Assembly: GCF_000711195.1 (NCBI RefSeq)
Contig: NZ_JOMR01000001.1
Span: forward strand, 372,001-436,000
Direction: 5' to 3'
Length of the DNA: 64,000 bases
Source: Thiomicrospira pelophila DSM 1534
GTDB lineage: Bacteria > Pseudomonadota > Gammaproteobacteria > Thiomicrospirales > Thiomicrospiraceae
Under the pieces are notes generated by a model. It was given only the letters and a program-made list of their open reading frames with translations, made no database searches and had not been told where the DNA came from. Position 1 is the stretch's first letter; the number at the start of each line of letters is the position of its first letter. This document shows, piece after piece, positions 40,340-52,500 of this stretch. The position numbers and the translations under genes are program-made.

Positions 40340-42526
40340 ATGATTGTTAAAGTTGCCCTAAACGGTCCATTTTTAAGTGCGCTCGATTACGATTGCCCGT
40401 TTGAACAGGTGCGACCTGGTTTGCGGGTGCGGGTGCCGTTTCGAAATAAATCCAAGGTCGGCTTAATTCTTGGGTTAAGTATCGAAACCGACTACGACCT
40501 CAGTAAGCTCAAAACCGTGACCGAAATTTTGGATGATGAGCCTTTGTTTAGTGAGCTCGAGTTGCGTTTTTTAAGTTGGGCGGCGCACTACTATCATGAG
40601 CCGATTGGCGAAGTGATTATGGCCGCCTTACCCAAACGCCTGCGGTCAGGCGAGTCGCTAGCAGTTGAGGGATTGAAACAGTGGCAGCGTACAACATTAG
40701 GTCAAACCATTTCGGTGGAGGACTTGGCCAAAAACGCCCATAAACAACGCGCGATTTGGCAGGTCTTTACTAACGACCAGGCCTGGTCGGAAGCCCAGTT
40801 GAATCAGCAGTTTGAAAATTGGCGACCGTTGGTTAAAACCTGGCAAGACAAACAATGGTTGAGCTTGAGCCATGGTTCTTGTTTGCCGCCGGTTCAATTT
40901 TCAGATAAGCCGAACCATCAACTAAATCCGGAGCAGCAAGCCGCCGTCGATAGTGTTTTATCCGCTTCGGATGAGTTTGGTGCTTTTCTATTGCAGGGGG
41001 TGACCGGCAGCGGTAAAACCGAAGTTTATTTAGCGATGATTGAGTCGGTGTTAGCGCAAGGTAAGCAAGCCTTGGTGTTGGTGCCCGAAATTGGCTTAAC
41101 ACCGCAAACCGCCGCGCGTTTTGAAGCCAGCTTGCAACAGCGCGTGGTGGCGTTACATTCGGGTTTGAATGACCAAGAGCGTCATTGCGCTTGGCAGGCG
41201 ATTCGTAGTGGTGAAGTCAAGGTTTTATTAGGCACGCGTTCGGCGCTGTTTACGCCGTTTGCGAATTTGGGCTTGTGCATTATTGATGAAGAGCATGATT
41301 TGTCGTTTAAGCAGCAAGATGGTTTTCGTTACTCGGCGCGCGATTTGTTGGTAAGGCGCGCCCAAATGCATAAGGTGCCGGTGGTTTTGGGGTCGGCCAC
41401 GCCGTCGTTAGAGTCTCTTTACAATGTGCAACAAGCACGATATCAAAAGTTGGTTTTAACTCAGCGTGCGGCGGCGGCTGAAATGCCTAGTATCCATTTA
41501 TTGGATATTCGCGGTGAACGTTTAGCTGAAGGCGTGTCCGCCCAACTTAAAGCCGCGATGCAACGTCATTTGGACGCCAAAGGGCAGGTGTTGTTATTTT
41601 TAAATCGGCGCGGTTATGCGCCGGTTTTAATGTGCCATGATTGCGGTTGGCAGGCGGCCTGTCCAAGTTGCGATGCCAACTTAACCTACCACCAGGCCTG
41701 GAATGAACTACGTTGTCATCACTGTGGTTACAGCGAGAAAAAACCACCCGTTTGTCCCGACTGTCAGAGCAAAGAATTCGTGCGTGTTGGTCAAGGCACC
41801 GAGCGTTTAGAGCAAACCATTGGCAGTTGGTTCCCAGATAAAACGTTGGTACGAATTGACCGAGATACCACACGTTTGAAAGGCGCATTGGGCAAGAAAA
41901 TTGAGCAAGCACGCAGTGGCGAAGCCGATATTTTAATTGGCACCCAAATGCTTGCTAAAGGTCATCACTTTCCAAATGTTACTTTGGTTGGGTTGTTGGA
42001 TTTGGATCAAGGGTTATTTAGTGTGGATTATCGTGCGGCCGAACGCATGGCTCAGCTTATCGTGCAGGTCGCCGGTCGGGCGGGTCGAGCCGAACGCAAA
42101 GGCGAGGTGATGATTCAAACACATCACCCAGAGCATCCGTTGCTCATGCGTTTGGTTTCGAGGGGTTATGATGACTTTGCACAACAAGCCCTGACCGAAC
42201 GTGAATCCGCCCAGCTACCACCCTATGGCTTTCAAATTTTGGTTCGCGCCGAAGCCTTTGATATTAATCACGCGCTGGCGTTTTTAAATGACATAAAGGA
42301 TGCGTTGTTGGGGGTGGCTGTTAGCGAGCCGTGTGAAGTTTGGGGGCCAGTTAGCGCGCCGATGGAGCGCCGCCAAGGGCGTTATCGTTATCATTTGTTG
42401 ATGCAGTCGGAAAGCCGAGGCGCATTACAAACTTGGTTTAGCGCGATTGAATCACAGATTTATCAGTCGTCCTTGGTAAGCAAAGTACGCTGGAGCGTGG
42501 ATGTCGATCCGCAAGAGTTGAGATAA
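40340..42526 (+). CDS. priA: Primosomal replication-restart helicase PriA
   Basis: Restarts stalled replication forks by loading DnaB; 728 aa. The N-terminal 3'-end-binding domain is at 1-100. The helicase core has Walker A GVTGSGKTEVYL near residue 220 and DEEHD near 316, with GSATPSLESLY and QVAGRAGRA later. The zinc-binding region at about 431-475 shows eight cysteines in CxxC pairs (CHDCG, CPSC, CHHCG, CPDC). It is a single gene with a TATAAT at 40305-40310. It contains palindrome copy 17 and a variant within the zinc region. Confidence 0.96.
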   Translation: MIVKVALNGPFLSALDYDCPFEQVRPGLRVRVPFRNKSKVGLILGLSIETDYDLSKLKTVTEILDDEPLFSELELRFLSWAAHYYHEPIGEVIMAALPKRLRSGESLAVEGLKQWQRTTLGQTISVEDLAKNAHKQRAIWQVFTNDQAWSEAQLNQQFENWRPLVKTWQDKQWLSLSHGSCLPPVQFSDKPNHQLNPEQQAAVDSVLSASDEFGAFLLQGVTGSGKTEVYLAMIESVLAQGKQALVLVPEIGLTPQTAARFEASLQQRVVALHSGLNDQERHCAWQAIRSGEVKVLLGTRSALFTPFANLGLCIIDEEHDLSFKQQDGFRYSARDLLVRRAQMHKVPVVLGSATPSLESLYNVQQARYQKLVLTQRAAAAEMPSIHLLDIRGERLAEGVSAQLKAAMQRHLDAKGQVLLFLNRRGYAPVLMCHDCGWQAACPSCDANLTYHQAWNELRCHHCGYSEKKPPVCPDCQSKEFVRVGQGTERLEQTIGSWFPDKTLVRIDRDTTRLKGALGKKIEQARSGEADILIGTQMLAKGHHFPNVTLVGLLDLDQGLFSVDYRAAERMAQLIVQVAGRAGRAERKGEVMIQTHHPEHPLLMRLVSRGYDDFAQQALTERESAQLPPYGFQILVRAEAFDINHALAFLNDIKDALLGVAVSEPCEVWGPVSAPMERRQGRYRYHLLMQSESRGALQTWFSAIESQIYQSSLVSKVRWSVDVDPQELR
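40776..40787. repeat. 12-bp palindrome, copy 17 (in priA)
   Basis: Exact copy, frame Gln-Ala-Trp. Confidence 0.95.
41691..41702. repeat. Palindrome variant ACCAGGCCTGGA in priA
   Basis: One-mismatch copy, frame His-Gln-Ala-Trp-Asn. Confidence 0.7.
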
Positions 42527-42610
42527 CGCAATCATCGACTGAATGCCGGTTGCGTTTTAGGGGTTTCAGTTTAAAATTGATCCATTAAGATTCATTAACT
42601 AGGTGGCAAA

Positions 42611-43114
42611 GTGACGATTTTTATTAAGCTATTTAAGGCGCTCAACGCCAATCAACATCCCGGACAAATCGCGCTTTCGCTTACGCTAGGTCTGCTACTT
42701 GGTCTTACGCCTTTCTTTTTTCCTCACACTTTATTAACGCTTTTGCTCATCATTGTGCTTAGAGTCAATATTTCAGCCGTACTCGTTTCTTGGGGTGTGT
42801 TTACCGGCTTAGCTTATGCGTTTGATCCGCTTTTTCATCAGTTCGGTTTATGGATGCTTAATCATCCAGGCTTGGTGGAAATTTGGACGCAATGGTACAA
42901 CCAGGCCTGGTGGCGCTTTATGTCGTTTAACAATACGATTGTGATGGGTAGTATCTTGGTAGCTTACAGCTTGGCTTTACCATTTTTTGGCTTAAGTTGG
43001 TTGTTGGTACGAATTTATCGTCAACGATTTTTGGTTTGGGTGAATAAACTTAAACTTGTTCAAATGTTGAAGGTTTCAAATAAAGCGGAAACTTTGTCGG
43101 GGTTTTTTAAATGA
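42611..43114 (+). CDS. TIGR03546-like membrane protein
   Basis: A 167-aa inner-membrane protein with about three hydrophobic stretches (20-55, 60-75, 108-130). The N-terminal NANQHPGQIALSLTLGLLLGLTPFFFPHTLL matches what I recall of TIGR03546/DUF2062-like proteins. The start is a GTG at 42611. It overlaps the next gene by 4 nt, and the same pair occurs together in other gammaproteobacteria (TIGR03546 with TIGR03545), which suggests a shared envelope role of unknown nature. Palindrome copy 18 is inside. Confidence 0.8.
   Translation: MTIFIKLFKALNANQHPGQIALSLTLGLLLGLTPFFFPHTLLTLLLIIVLRVNISAVLVSWGVFTGLAYAFDPLFHQFGLWMLNHPGLVEIWTQWYNQAWWRFMSFNNTIVMGSILVAYSLALPFFGLSWLLVRIYRQRFLVWVNKLKLVQMLKVSNKAETLSGFFK
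42900..42911. repeat. 12-bp palindrome, copy 18
   Basis: Exact copy in the TIGR03546-like gene, frame Gln-Ala-Trp-Trp. A weaker relative (TCCAGGCTTGGT) lies 36 nt upstream. Confidence 0.93.
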
Positions 43115-45072
43115 GTGAACAAAACAAAGCCACAGCACAATCAGACGCCTCGCCAACTCAAAAGCCCCCTGTAAAAACTGCGAAACCAAAAGGTTGGATT
43201 CGTTGGTCAGGTTTAATTGGCGTGTTGGTTATTATCGGGTTAGTCGTTGGCTTAGGTTATCTGATCAGCAGTTGGGCGCTTAAAAGCAAAATTGAGAGTA
43301 TGGCCTCGAATGCTTGGGGGGCAAAAGTTGAGATTAATGAATTAGATTTCAGCTTCAACCCAGTTGGGGTGAATTTAGCGGGCGTGCAAATAACTGACCC
43401 TGAGCAGCCGATGCAAAACCTGATTGAGTTAAAACAGGTGCGTTTAAGCGTTAACCTTTATCATTTAGTGGTGAAACGTTTTGTGATCGAAGACATCACT
43501 ATTGCAGGCCTGGCATTGAATCAAGCGCGCCAAACCAGTGGCGAGTTGCCGAAACCAGAAAAAGTGAAATCTGAGTCAGTTGAGCCACAAATCCCTGATA
43601 AAACGTCTGGAGGTTTCAAACTGCCTTCGGCGGCTATGCCAGATGCAAAAGATGTGATCGCGCGTGAGCGTTTAGATACGGTTGATCAGGCTAAACGGTT
43701 GGAAACACTTACCAATAACACAGAAAAAGAGTGGGCAAAAATTGAAGAGTCTTTGCCAACCGCGAAAAGTTTAGCGCGTTATGAAACTGAATTGAAAGCG
43801 ATCTTTGAAGGCTCAGTGAAAGATCTTAATGACCTTCAGCAGCGCCAACAGCGCTTAAAGGCCTTGCAGAAGGATTGGCAGGCTGACCAAGCCGCGATTC
43901 AGCAAGCGCAAGATTTTATTCAAAACCGCAGTTCAGAAATAAGTCAGGGTTTAGGTCGGCTCGAAAAACTGCCTAACCAAGATTTACAACGCTTGCTGTC
44001 TAGTTATTCGATGGATCAATCCGGTTTGTCCAACCTAACTTATTTATTATTTGGTGAGAGCCTTCAGCAAAAATTGCAGTTGGCGTTGGACTGGCATCGT
44101 AAAGCCCAACCCTTAATTAAATGGGTTGAAGAATACCGCGCCCAATCGGCCGCTGATAAAGCCTTGGCTGAACAAGCTAAGAAACCACGCAGCTTAGGAG
44201 AAAACATAGTCTTTGAAGAGTTTGATCCCCAGCCGAAATTTATGATTAAGAGAATTGATTTTGATGGCGATATTGAATGGGGTTCGATCACGGCGAAAGT
44301 GCGTGATGTCAATTTTAACCAAACCGTTAGTCAAAAGCCGATTAGATTTAATGTACAGGCGATGCCCACAACGCAAAAAAGCGCGTTGGTTTTAGATGGT
44401 TATAGCTCAACCCTAGAGACCGATTCGGTCTTAACAAACGTGAAAGCCAATTGGACCGATTATGAGGTCAATCAATGGTGGATGGCCAAAACCGATGTGT
44501 TACCTGTGCAACTGGTTAAGGCCAAGGCGAACTTAAGCGGACAACTGGCATTAACGGGTTTGAGTGAGTTGGATGCCGATTTAAATATTCATTACCGCGA
44601 TGCCTTGTTTGATCTATCGCAAACTCATTCCGAACAAGTAACACGTTATTTGGCTCCGGCATTTTCTGATATTAATCAATTTAAAGTAGACGCTAGTATA
44701 AATGGGCGTGTCATGTCACCTAAAATTAAAGCCAGTTCAGACTTGGACAACCAGTTGTCGACAGCTTTCAAACAGGTGTTTGAGCAAGAAATGCAGGCCT
44801 TTAAACAGGATTTGGAGAAACAATTACAAGCCAAGCTAGGAGAGCTTAAGCAGCCAATTGAAGCTGAGTTGCGGCGCTTGAATATTGATCGGTCCGCGTT
44901 AGAAGATCAAGAAAAGGCCTTGAAAGCGATTCAGGCAGAAGCTCAAAATCGTTTAAAACAGTCTGAAGCCGAGTTACAAAAGCGTGTGGATGCTGAAAAG
45001 AAAAGGCTTGAAAATGAAGCGAAGCAAAAAATTGAAGATGAGCTGCGTAAACGCATTAAATTACCTTTTTAA
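43111..45072 (+). CDS. TIGR03545-like, AsmA-related envelope protein
   Basis: A 653-aa protein with one N-terminal transmembrane helix (about 30-55). After it, residues 65-145 look like an AsmA-type domain (WGAKVEINELDFSFNPVGVNLAGVQI). A charged helical middle (about 185-320) and a highly charged C-terminal coiled coil (about 550-653, rich in Gln/Lys/Glu) follow. The pattern resembles TIGR03545. It is coupled to the TIGR03546-like gene by a 4-nt ATGA overlap. The function is unknown; involvement in lipid or envelope transport is a guess from the AsmA resemblance. Confidence 0.8.
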   Translation: MSEQNKATAQSDASPTQKPPVKTAKPKGWIRWSGLIGVLVIIGLVVGLGYLISSWALKSKIESMASNAWGAKVEINELDFSFNPVGVNLAGVQITDPEQPMQNLIELKQVRLSVNLYHLVVKRFVIEDITIAGLALNQARQTSGELPKPEKVKSESVEPQIPDKTSGGFKLPSAAMPDAKDVIARERLDTVDQAKRLETLTNNTEKEWAKIEESLPTAKSLARYETELKAIFEGSVKDLNDLQQRQQRLKALQKDWQADQAAIQQAQDFIQNRSSEISQGLGRLEKLPNQDLQRLLSSYSMDQSGLSNLTYLLFGESLQQKLQLALDWHRKAQPLIKWVEEYRAQSAADKALAEQAKKPRSLGENIVFEEFDPQPKFMIKRIDFDGDIEWGSITAKVRDVNFNQTVSQKPIRFNVQAMPTTQKSALVLDGYSSTLETDSVLTNVKANWTDYEVNQWWMAKTDVLPVQLVKAKANLSGQLALTGLSELDADLNIHYRDALFDLSQTHSEQVTRYLAPAFSDINQFKVDASINGRVMSPKIKASSDLDNQLSTAFKQVFEQEMQAFKQDLEKQLQAKLGELKQPIEAELRRLNIDRSALEDQEKALKAIQAEAQNRLKQSEAELQKRVDAEKKRLENEAKQKIEDELRKRIKLPF

Positions 45073-45124
45073 TAAGTTTTTTCTTAAGCACCAATAAAAA
45101 ATAATAAAAAAGTTTTGAGGATAT

Positions 45125-47992
45125 ATGAAACAAAATCTGCCCGTAACACAGCACGAATATCAAATCGCCGAAGGCGTCTCACTGGTTTCAGAAACCGACT
45201 TATATGGCAATATTACCTATGCGAACCAGGCCTTTATTGAGGTAAGCGGATATAGTTGGGAAGAGTTAAAAGGGCAGCCACATAACCTTATACGTCATCC
45301 CGACGTGCCTGAAGCGGTGTTTGCGGATTTATGGAAAACCGTTAAAGCCGGCGAACCCTGGCACCAGTATGTAAAGAACCGTCGAAAAAACGGTGATCAC
45401 TATTGGGTTGAAGCGAATATTGCCCCAGTAGAACAAAACAGCAAAGTGGTGGGTTATAAGTCAGTTAGAAGCACGATGCCGCATGATTTAATTAATCCGG
45501 TTGAAGCAGCTTATCAATCAATCCGTCAAGGTAAACAACTAATACGTGGTGGGGTTTTGGTTAAACCTTGGCAAGAAAAATTGGCCAAATGGAGCCCCTT
45601 GCCGAAACGCAGCATCTTAGCGAAAACTATGATACCGCTGGTTGCGATGGCTGTTTTATGGAGCATTGTATTACAAATTTATTTGCAGAATGTAGCCGAC
45701 GATTTATATCAAAGCGCGGTGGCTGAACGTCATGATACCCTCCAGCGTAACTTAGAATCTGAAATAAAAGGGGTCGAGACCATTGCGCTTACCAACACCG
45801 TGGGGATTGCGAGTAATTCGGCCGTGATTTACGGGCTCTACGACAAACAAGATACGGTTCTTTGGCAAATCGTGCAGGTTAACTATAAGCATTATGTTGA
45901 ATCGGCTGGGCTTGAAGGTATAGGTTTAGCGATCTACAACGCAGATCTCAAACAAGTTACTCACCAAGGCGCACCCATTAGCCTGCAAAAATTACCCAAA
46001 AACACCCAAACCCAAGTCAGTTTTGAGGAGGGGGCCGGTTATGTGCGAGCGGTCGTTCCAGTCCCTTATGGTGATCGTGTTTTGGGTGCGGTAGTCATGT
46101 CGATACCTCTAAGCCATGTCGCGCAGCAAGAGTCAGCTGGTGATCGTTTATATGCCACCTTGTTTGGCTCAAAAGACAAGATTGATCTATTGAAATCAGG
46201 TGAACAAGATATTGATGATAGAACCGCGCAAGTATTGAATGGATTAAATTTGACTAAATTAGCCAGCACGGATTTACGTGTACAGGGTGAATACTTATTA
46301 ATGGTCGAAAAAATTTCTGTAGCAGACGGACAAGTCGCCGCCCATCTAGTGGCCGAACCTATGACCATTTTAAATCGCGTATTAAGTGAAACTTATTTCA
46401 TGATTTATGTTGCACAGGGTGCAATGTCAGGTGGTTTTATACTGCTCTTGTTCCAAGTGTTTACGCGTATGCGTGTGTCGGTGCTTAAACCCTTGAAGGA
46501 AATGACCGCAAAGATGAACCGAGCGGCTGATAAAGGCAGTTTGTCGGTTCGCACCGAATCATTAAGTGAAGATGAACTAGGCCGTGTAGGACGCAGTTTT
46601 AATCATTATATAACTGGTGTTCAGCATTTAATGGTGTCGGTATCCGACATGATTAAAGCTTTGGCAGAAGGTAAGTTGGAGTATCGGATTCAGGCTGATT
46701 CTAAAGGTGATTTGGATAACTTAAAAAATGAAGTTAATTTATCTGCGGATGAAATCCAGCGCGTTTTAAATGAAATCCAGCGTGCGATTCATTCACTTAA
46801 GTTAAGTGACTATACCTACCAGGTTGAAGGAGCCTATTCGGGTGAGTATGCGCGCATGGTGACTGATCTACAAATGGCTATGCATGAAACTCAGCAAGCG
46901 ATTAGCGCGATTAACCAAACCATGCAAGCCATTGCCGAAGGTGAGTTTTCAGAGCGTCTAAACATAGAGTTGCAGGGCGATTTGGGGGAGTTAAAACGTC
47001 ATGTTAATGCGTCGTTAGATCAACTCGAAAAAGGGATTAGTGAAACAGTGGATGTGCTGGTGGCGCAAAGTGAAGGCGACTTAACCAAACGCATTTCTGG
47101 AGATTACTCTGGAAAATTGGCCATGATGAAGGACTCAGTTAACCGTTCGATGACTAAAATGTCAGATGCGTTAGGAGAAATGCGTGTGGCCTCCGTTACG
47201 GTCGCAGAAGCATCTCGACAGATTGCCAGTGGTAGTTCAGATTTATCCGATCGAATTCAGGATCAAGCCAGCTCATTACAAGAAACCGTGAGTAATATGG
47301 ATATGATCACTCAGGCTGTAAGAAGCAATGCTCAAAATGCTCAGCAAGCGAATGAACTCGCTAATAGTGCAAAAACGCAAGCTCAAAACAGTAATGAAGT
47401 GATGAAACAAGCTCAAGCCGCTATGGCCGAACTGGCCAAATCGAGTCATAAAATTGCGGACATTATTGGCTTGATTGACAGCATTGCATTCCAAACTAAT
47501 TTGTTGGCATTGAATGCCGCGGTTGAAGCGGCTAGGGCTGGAGAGCAAGGGCGCGGTTTTGCGGTTGTGGCAGGTGAAGTTCGTACCCTCGCGCAAAAAT
47601 CAGCTGAAGCCGCTTCCGATATTCGAGCATTGATTGAAGTCAGTGTGAAACAGGTAGATCAAAGTCAGTCATTGGTCACCAAAACAGGAGAAGAGTTCTC
47701 CAATATCGTGGAAGCGATTTTAAAAATGCATAACTTTATCGCTGAAATTTCGCAGGCTAACCAGGAGCAAACCCATAGTATTGAGCACATTAATCAGGCG
47801 ATGGATGGCATGGATTCAGCGACTCAGCAGAATGCTGCACTGGTTGAAGAAACCGCTGCAGCGGCGGATACTTTGCGCCAAGAAGCGGATGAAATGCAGG
47901 CACAGGTGAATTTTTTCAAAATTGAATCCAAGCGACAAGCGGCATTATCTTCAACACCATCCGGTAAGCTGAAGCATAATCAAGATTCTTAA
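45125..47992 (+). CDS. Aer-like methyl-accepting chemotaxis protein with stacked HAMP units
   Basis: A 955-aa chemoreceptor. The N-terminal PAS domain (about 20-125) is of the Aer energy-sensing type ([35 protein letters not shown]). Two membrane helices at about 170-190 and 418-442 enclose an extracytoplasmic domain of about 225 residues. A HAMP domain and at least two further HAMP-like units follow (about 445-690; repeated [18 protein letters not shown] and SEGDLTKRI). The signalling hairpin tip [20 protein letters not shown] is near residue 785. It probably senses redox state through flavin in the PAS domain plus a second ligand outside. Confidence 0.92.
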   Translation: MKQNLPVTQHEYQIAEGVSLVSETDLYGNITYANQAFIEVSGYSWEELKGQPHNLIRHPDVPEAVFADLWKTVKAGEPWHQYVKNRRKNGDHYWVEANIAPVEQNSKVVGYKSVRSTMPHDLINPVEAAYQSIRQGKQLIRGGVLVKPWQEKLAKWSPLPKRSILAKTMIPLVAMAVLWSIVLQIYLQNVADDLYQSAVAERHDTLQRNLESEIKGVETIALTNTVGIASNSAVIYGLYDKQDTVLWQIVQVNYKHYVESAGLEGIGLAIYNADLKQVTHQGAPISLQKLPKNTQTQVSFEEGAGYVRAVVPVPYGDRVLGAVVMSIPLSHVAQQESAGDRLYATLFGSKDKIDLLKSGEQDIDDRTAQVLNGLNLTKLASTDLRVQGEYLLMVEKISVADGQVAAHLVAEPMTILNRVLSETYFMIYVAQGAMSGGFILLLFQVFTRMRVSVLKPLKEMTAKMNRAADKGSLSVRTESLSEDELGRVGRSFNHYITGVQHLMVSVSDMIKALAEGKLEYRIQADSKGDLDNLKNEVNLSADEIQRVLNEIQRAIHSLKLSDYTYQVEGAYSGEYARMVTDLQMAMHETQQAISAINQTMQAIAEGEFSERLNIELQGDLGELKRHVNASLDQLEKGISETVDVLVAQSEGDLTKRISGDYSGKLAMMKDSVNRSMTKMSDALGEMRVASVTVAEASRQIASGSSDLSDRIQDQASSLQETVSNMDMITQAVRSNAQNAQQANELANSAKTQAQNSNEVMKQAQAAMAELAKSSHKIADIIGLIDSIAFQTNLLALNAAVEAARAGEQGRGFAVVAGEVRTLAQKSAEAASDIRALIEVSVKQVDQSQSLVTKTGEEFSNIVEAILKMHNFIAEISQANQEQTHSIEHINQAMDGMDSATQQNAALVEETAAAADTLRQEADEMQAQVNFFKIESKRQAALSSTPSGKLKHNQDS

Positions 47993-48021
47993 TGATGGCT
48001 TGAGGGCTCGTTTCAGCCAAT

Positions 48022-48050
48022 AAAAAAGGTCGCTTTAAGCGACCTTTTTT
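48022..48050. terminator. Bidirectional terminator between chemoreceptor and gltD
   Basis: Stem AAAAAAGGTCGC / GCGACCTTTTTT with a 5-nt loop, between convergent genes. Confidence 0.9.
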
Positions 48051-48095
48051 ATTGCAAGATAGAAGGTGTCTTAATCAAGACGATCTTTTAGTTTT

Positions 48096-49517
<1,422 letters not shown>

Positions 49518-49558
49518 TTATAAGCCTAGCTAAAAAGCCAGGACAACGCATTATCAGC

Positions 49559-52500
49559 TTAAGCGGCTTCTGTTCCGAATAGACGGAACAAAGTATCAAT
49601 ATCAATCGCTAGCGATTTGACAAGCCAGAAGTGCCCTACGTAATGACTGAAGTTTTCTAGAACTTCCTGTCCCCAAGGGCTATGCGTTTTTTCGACATAT
49701 TCTTTAATCAGTGTTTTTAAATATACACGGTATTCTTCGGTGCTTTCGGTATCAATTCGAATCGCTTCAACCATTTCAGTATTAAGGCGGTCCGGTAGGG
49801 TGCGATCTTGATCAAGTACAAATGCCATACCGCCAGACATACCCGCACCAAAGTTCACACCTACTTCACCTAAGCTGACAACGGTGCCACCCGTCATATA
49901 TTCACAACCGTGATCACCTAAGCCTTCGACAACTGCGACAGCGCCAGAGTTTCGAACGGCAAAACGTTCTCCACCTGTGCCATGAGCAAATAATTTACCG
50001 TTGGTTGCGCCATATAAACAGGTGTTACCCACGATTGGTGTATATTTTGGATCAAACTTATAACCAGTCGGTGGGCAAACGACAATTTCGCCACCGGCCA
50101 TGCCTTTGCCAACATAATCGTTTGCATCGCCTTCTAGATGAAGGTTGAGGCCGTCGACGTTAAACACACCAAAAGACTGCCCGGCGATACCAGTTAGTTT
50201 TAAAGTAATAGGGGCGGATTTCATGCCGTCATTGCCATAACGCTGAGCGATTTCACCGGCTAAACGAGCGCCAATTGAGCGGCCTGTATTAACCAGTTTG
50301 AAGTTAAAGATGCCGCCTGATTTAGCTTCAATCGCTGGTAAGACTTCTTTAACCATGCTTTCAGCAATCTCACCGCGATCCCAAGGATTATTGCGTTCAA
50401 CCTGAACCGTTTGTGGTTTGTCAGTTGGTACGCCACCGTCAGTGATAATGGATGATAAATCTAAGTTGCGTTGTTTCGCGGTTAGTGGCTCATCAATGAC
50501 TTTCAGTAGGTCAACACGACCGACTAATTCTTTTAATGAACGAACACCTAACTTGGCCATCCATTCGCGAGTTTCTTTGGCCACGAATTCAAAATAGTGC
50601 ATGACCATTTCAGGTAAGCCAATAAAATGTTCTTTGCGTAAACGCTCATCTTGAGTTGCAACACCAACAGCGCAAGTGTTTAGGTGACAAATACGCAGAT
50701 ATTTACAGCCAAGAGCAATCATTGGCGCGGTACCAAAGCCAAAGGATTCAGCCCCAAGTATCGCGGTTTTGATAACATCCAAGCCGGTTTTTAAACCGCC
50801 ATCCGCTTGTAAAATAACTTGACCACGTAAATCGTTGGCACGAAGTACTTGATGAGTTTCGGCTAGCCCCATTTCAAACGGGTTGCCTGCATATTTAACC
50901 GAGGTTAGTGGGCTGGCACCCGTGCCGCCGTCATAGCCTGAAATCGTGATTAAGTCCGCATAGGCTTTAGCCACACCGGCTGCAATCGTACCCACACCAG
51001 GTTCCGCGACCAGTTTTACAGAAATCAGCGCGTTTGGATTAACTTGCTTTAAATCGTAAATTAACTGAGCTAAATCTTCAATTGAGTAGATATCATGATG
51101 TGGAGGTGGTGAAATAAGCGTAACACCAGGTACAGCGTGACGTAACTTTGCAATCGTCATGTCAACTTTATGCCCTGGTAGCTGTCCACCTTCACCTGGC
51201 TTAGCACCTTGCGCGACCTTAATTTGGATGACTTCCGCATTTCGCAAATAGTGTGCGGTGACACCAAAACGTCCAGATGCGACCTGTTTAATTTTTGACA
51301 TCTTTTCGGTGCCATAACGTGCCGGATCTTCGGCACCTTCGCCAGAGTTGGAGCGCGCGCCCAAACGATTCATCGCAATCGCCAAGGCTTCATGCGCTTC
51401 TGGCGATAAAGCACCTAACGAAATACCGGCACTATCAAAACGTTTGTAAATCTCGGTTAGAGGTTCGACCTCATCTAGCGGTATAGATTTCACCCCTTCA
51501 CGGAAGGTAATCATGTCGCGGATAGTCATTGCAGGACGATTATTAACTAAGTCGGCAAATTTATCGTAATAGACCTGCTCACCGGTTTGAACCGCTTTAC
51601 GTAAGTTTTCAACCACGTCTGGGTTATAGGCATGGTATTCACCTCCATGAACATACTTGAGTAAGCCACCTTGCTGCATGGATTTGCGAGGGTTGAAAGC
51701 TTCCCATGCTAGGCGCTTCTGATCTAGCTCTAGATGTTCAAATAGCGTGCCTTCAATGCGGTTAGTTGTGCCAGGGAAACAAAGCGAAACGATTTCGGTA
51801 CTTAGACCGACCGTTTCAAAAAGTTGAGAACCACGATAAGACGGTAGAGTTGAAATCCCCATCTTAGACATGATTTTTAACAGACCTTTATTAATCCCTT
51901 TACGGTAGTTTTTGATGTATTTACTCACCGGTGTGGCATTGTCGAGTTCACGTGTACGTAACATATCTTGAATGCTTTCATAAGCAAGGTATGGATAAAC
52001 AGCGGTTGCGCCATAACCAAATAGCACGGCAAAATGATGTGGATCACGCGCCGTAGCGGTTTCGACAATAATGTTGGTTTCAGTACGTAAGCCTTCACGG
52101 ATTAAACGGTGGTGCACCGCACCGGTCGCCATAATCGCCGGAATAGTCACCAGGCCTGGTTGAATGTCCAGATCCGTTAAAATTAGCAAGGTCTTGTTTG
52201 CCTTGGCCGCGGCTACGGCTTGATCACAAACTGCAACAATGGCCTTTTCAAGATCAATTTGAGTGGCGTCATAATGCAAGCTGATGTCTTGTTGTTGATA
52301 GTTGGGGTCGGTAAGTTCGCGCAACTGTACCATCATAGATGGGCTAAGAACTGGCGATTGAACTTCTAAACGTTGTGCATGTTCAGGGCCTTCTTCAAAC
52401 ATGTTAAGTTCACGCCCGAAACAGGTGTTTAAAGACATCACAATGGCTTCGCGCAGTGGGTCGATTGGTGGGTTGGTCACCTGCGCGAACATCTGACGGA

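Noticed and set aside
9349-45236. Half-matches such as ACCAGGCCTAAT (9349), ACCAGGCCTCAG (18736), ACCAGGCCTGCA (38349) and ACCAGGCCTTTA (45225)
   Set aside because: Two or more mismatches; they may be decaying copies but single cases are not distinguishable from chance and codon usage.
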